From Anaerolineae bacterium (GTDB taxonomy: Bacteria > Chloroflexota > Anaerolineae > SpSt-600): a DNA stretch of 7,149 nt. The position numbers and the translations under genes are program-made. The stretch is from NCBI GenBank assembly GCA_028275425.1, contig JAPWUT010000084.1:1-7149 (forward strand), read 5' to 3'. The notes under the pieces were generated by a model. It worked only from the letters and a program-made list of their open reading frames with translations, did not search any database and was not told the DNA's origin. Below are positions 5,913 to 7,149 of the stretch, one piece after another. Position 1 is the first letter of the stretch. Each line of letters opens with the position of its first letter.

Positions 5913-7149
5913 GAGCAGGCTTTACTCCGGCCATCATCAGGCCTATAGTCCTAACATCCGCTTCCTGAGCATCCATTATCCCCATTATTTGGCCCTCGTA
6001 GATTACGGCGATGCGGTCACTCATGCACATGATTTCTTCCAAGTCCTCGGATATGAGGAGGATGGCGCCACCTCGGTTGCGTTGCTCAATGAGCTGGCGG
6101 CGCACGTAATCCGTTGCCTTTATGTCCAGCCCATAAGTAGGATGGGCCGCTACGATAAGCCTCGGCTGGCCGCTTGTTTCCCTGGCCAGTATTAGGCGTT
6201 GGATGTTCCCGCCGGAAAGAAGCTTGGCCGGGGTATTCAAGCTGGGAGTGATGATTTCAAACTCCTTCACTTTCCCATCGGCGAACTCTTCAGCCTTGCG
6301 GTAGTCCAGTATGAAGCCACGGCAGAATGGAGGATGGCGGTATAGCTTTAGGATGAGGTTATCCAAAACGCTCATGCTGGGGGCAAGCCCAAGGCTTATC
6401 CTCTCCTCCGGGACGTGAGCAACACCAAGGTCAGCAATCTCCCGAGGGGAGAGGTTTGTAATATCCTTGCCATCCAGGAGCACTCGCCCCGAGGAAGCTC
6501 TACGTAGGCCGGTTAAGACTTCCACCAGCTCCTTCTGGCCATTTCCCGCTACCCCTGCTATTCCCAATATTTCGCCTTCGCGGATGGAGAAGGAAATGTT
6601 CTTGAGCGCCGGCAAACCCTTATCGTTAATTGCGCATAGGTCTTGCACCTCTAAGACTACTTTCCCCTTCTCCTTCGGGGGCAAGGTGATATCGCAAATA
6701 GCCTGCTCCCCAACCATCATTTCCGCAAGCTGAGGGATTGTGACCTCAGAAGTCCTGGCCGTCCCTACAACTTTGCCCCTCCTTAGGACCGTCACCCTAT
6801 CGCTCACTTCCATCACTTCCCTGAGCTTGTGGGTTATGAAGATGATGGTTTTACCCTCTCCGGCCATCCGCTTCAGGGCCTGGAATAGGTCTTGGGTTTC
6901 GCCTGGGGTGAGCATTGTCGTCGGTTCGTCCAGGATGAGGATGCGGGCGTTGCGGTAGAGGGCTTTGGCTATCTCCACCCTCTGCTTCTCCCCGGCCGAA
7001 ATCTGCCAGACGTAGGCATCTAAGTCCAGCTTTAGGCCGTATTGCTCCAGCATCTTCTCTATGCTCTTGCGGGCCTTTTCCAGCGGGAAGAAGAAATTGC
7101 CCTTTAGCCCAAGCACTATGTTTTCCCCAACGGTGTGGGAAGGGATTAG
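5893..7149 (-). CDS. ABC transporter ATPase, RbsA/NupO-type double-domain (partial, N-terminus outside window)
   Basis: 418 C-terminal residues are visible; the frame stays open to the right edge, reading LIPSHTVGENIVLG before an internal GTG valine at 7116, so the start lies beyond the window. The rest of NBD1 shows signature ISAGEKQ (visible residues 50-56), Walker B ILILDEP (70-76) and the H-loop histidine 107 in FITHKL. NBD2 starts near residue 164, with a degenerate Walker A GVAGNGQK (199-206), signature LSGGNIQ (311-317) and an altered Walker B LIVAAHPTYGLD. This tandem architecture and wording (LYRNARILILDEPT, LIEQRNRGGAILLISEDLEEIM) resemble ATPases of BMP-family nucleoside/simple sugar importers such as B. 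subtilis NupO. It should energise uptake at the cytoplasmic membrane face. The permeases and the binding protein are not in view, so nucleoside versus sugar is undecided. The stop codon lies inside the uvrC start region. Confidence 0.93.
   Translation of the reverse strand, partial: LIPSHTVGENIVLGLKGNFFFPLEKARKSIEKMLEQYGLKLDLDAYVWQISAGEKQRVEIAKALYRNARILILDEPTTMLTPGETQDLFQALKRMAGEGKTIIFITHKLREVMEVSDRVTVLRRGKVVGTARTSEVTIPQLAEMMVGEQAICDITLPPKEKGKVVLEVQDLCAINDKGLPALKNISFSIREGEILGIAGVAGNGQKELVEVLTGLRRASSGRVLLDGKDITNLSPREIADLGVAHVPEERISLGLAPSMSVLDNLILKLYRHPPFCRGFILDYRKAEEFADGKVKEFEIITPSLNTPAKLLSGGNIQRLILARETSGQPRLIVAAHPTYGLDIKATDYVRRQLIEQRNRGGAILLISEDLEEIMCMSDRIAVIYEGQIMGIMDAQEADVRTIGLMMAGVKPAHDRGAA

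Noticed and set aside
7114..7116. GTG as the start of the ABC transporter ATPase
   Set aside because: The frame is open to the window edge and the upstream residues (HTVGENIVLG) continue a conserved ATPase segment; NBD1 would otherwise lack its Walker A.

Overview
The window reads as the 3' part of a tightly packed, single-strand gene string. All six recognisable genes lie on the minus strand, so transcription runs from the right edge to the left. In that order they are: a sugar/nucleoside-type ABC transporter ATPase cut by the right edge, the excision nuclease subunit UvrC, a biotin-dependent acyl-CoA carboxylase carboxyltransferase, a membrane-anchored family 2 glycosyltransferase, an OmpR/PhoB-type response regulator, and a small winged-helix protein with four cysteines resembling FeoC. 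No RNA gene, CRISPR array, transposase or integrase was recognised.

The junctions are very tight: 20 nt overlap (ABC/uvrC), 58 nt gap (uvrC/carboxyltransferase), 14 nt gap (carboxyltransferase/glycosyltransferase), 41 nt overlap (glycosyltransferase/response regulator), 20 nt overlap (response regulator/winged helix). No convincing internal promoter was seen, so one polycistronic transcript starting to the right of the window is the simplest reading. The functions do not form one pathway: nucleoside or sugar uptake, DNA repair, acyl-CoA carboxylation, envelope or lipid glycosylation and signalling. The last two genes, regulator plus cysteine-bearing winged helix, are the most plausible functional pair.

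The leftmost ~495 nt hold no credible gene. They contain a degenerate tandem repeat of about 155 nt (two good copies and one diverged copy), rich in C and G runs and short hairpins. Every copy keeps a four-G-run motif on the minus strand, the strand on which the operon is read. A separate perfect 11-bp stem-loop lies between the repeats and the last stop codon. This is the least explained part of the window.

Organism: the moderately GC-rich sequence, strong GGAGG-type ribosome binding sites, the style of the glycosyltransferase and carboxyltransferase, and the GC-rich hairpin-laden spacer suggest a bacterium, possibly a thermophilic member of the Chloroflexota (Anaerolineae-like). That assignment rests on general impression rather than a search and is low confidence.
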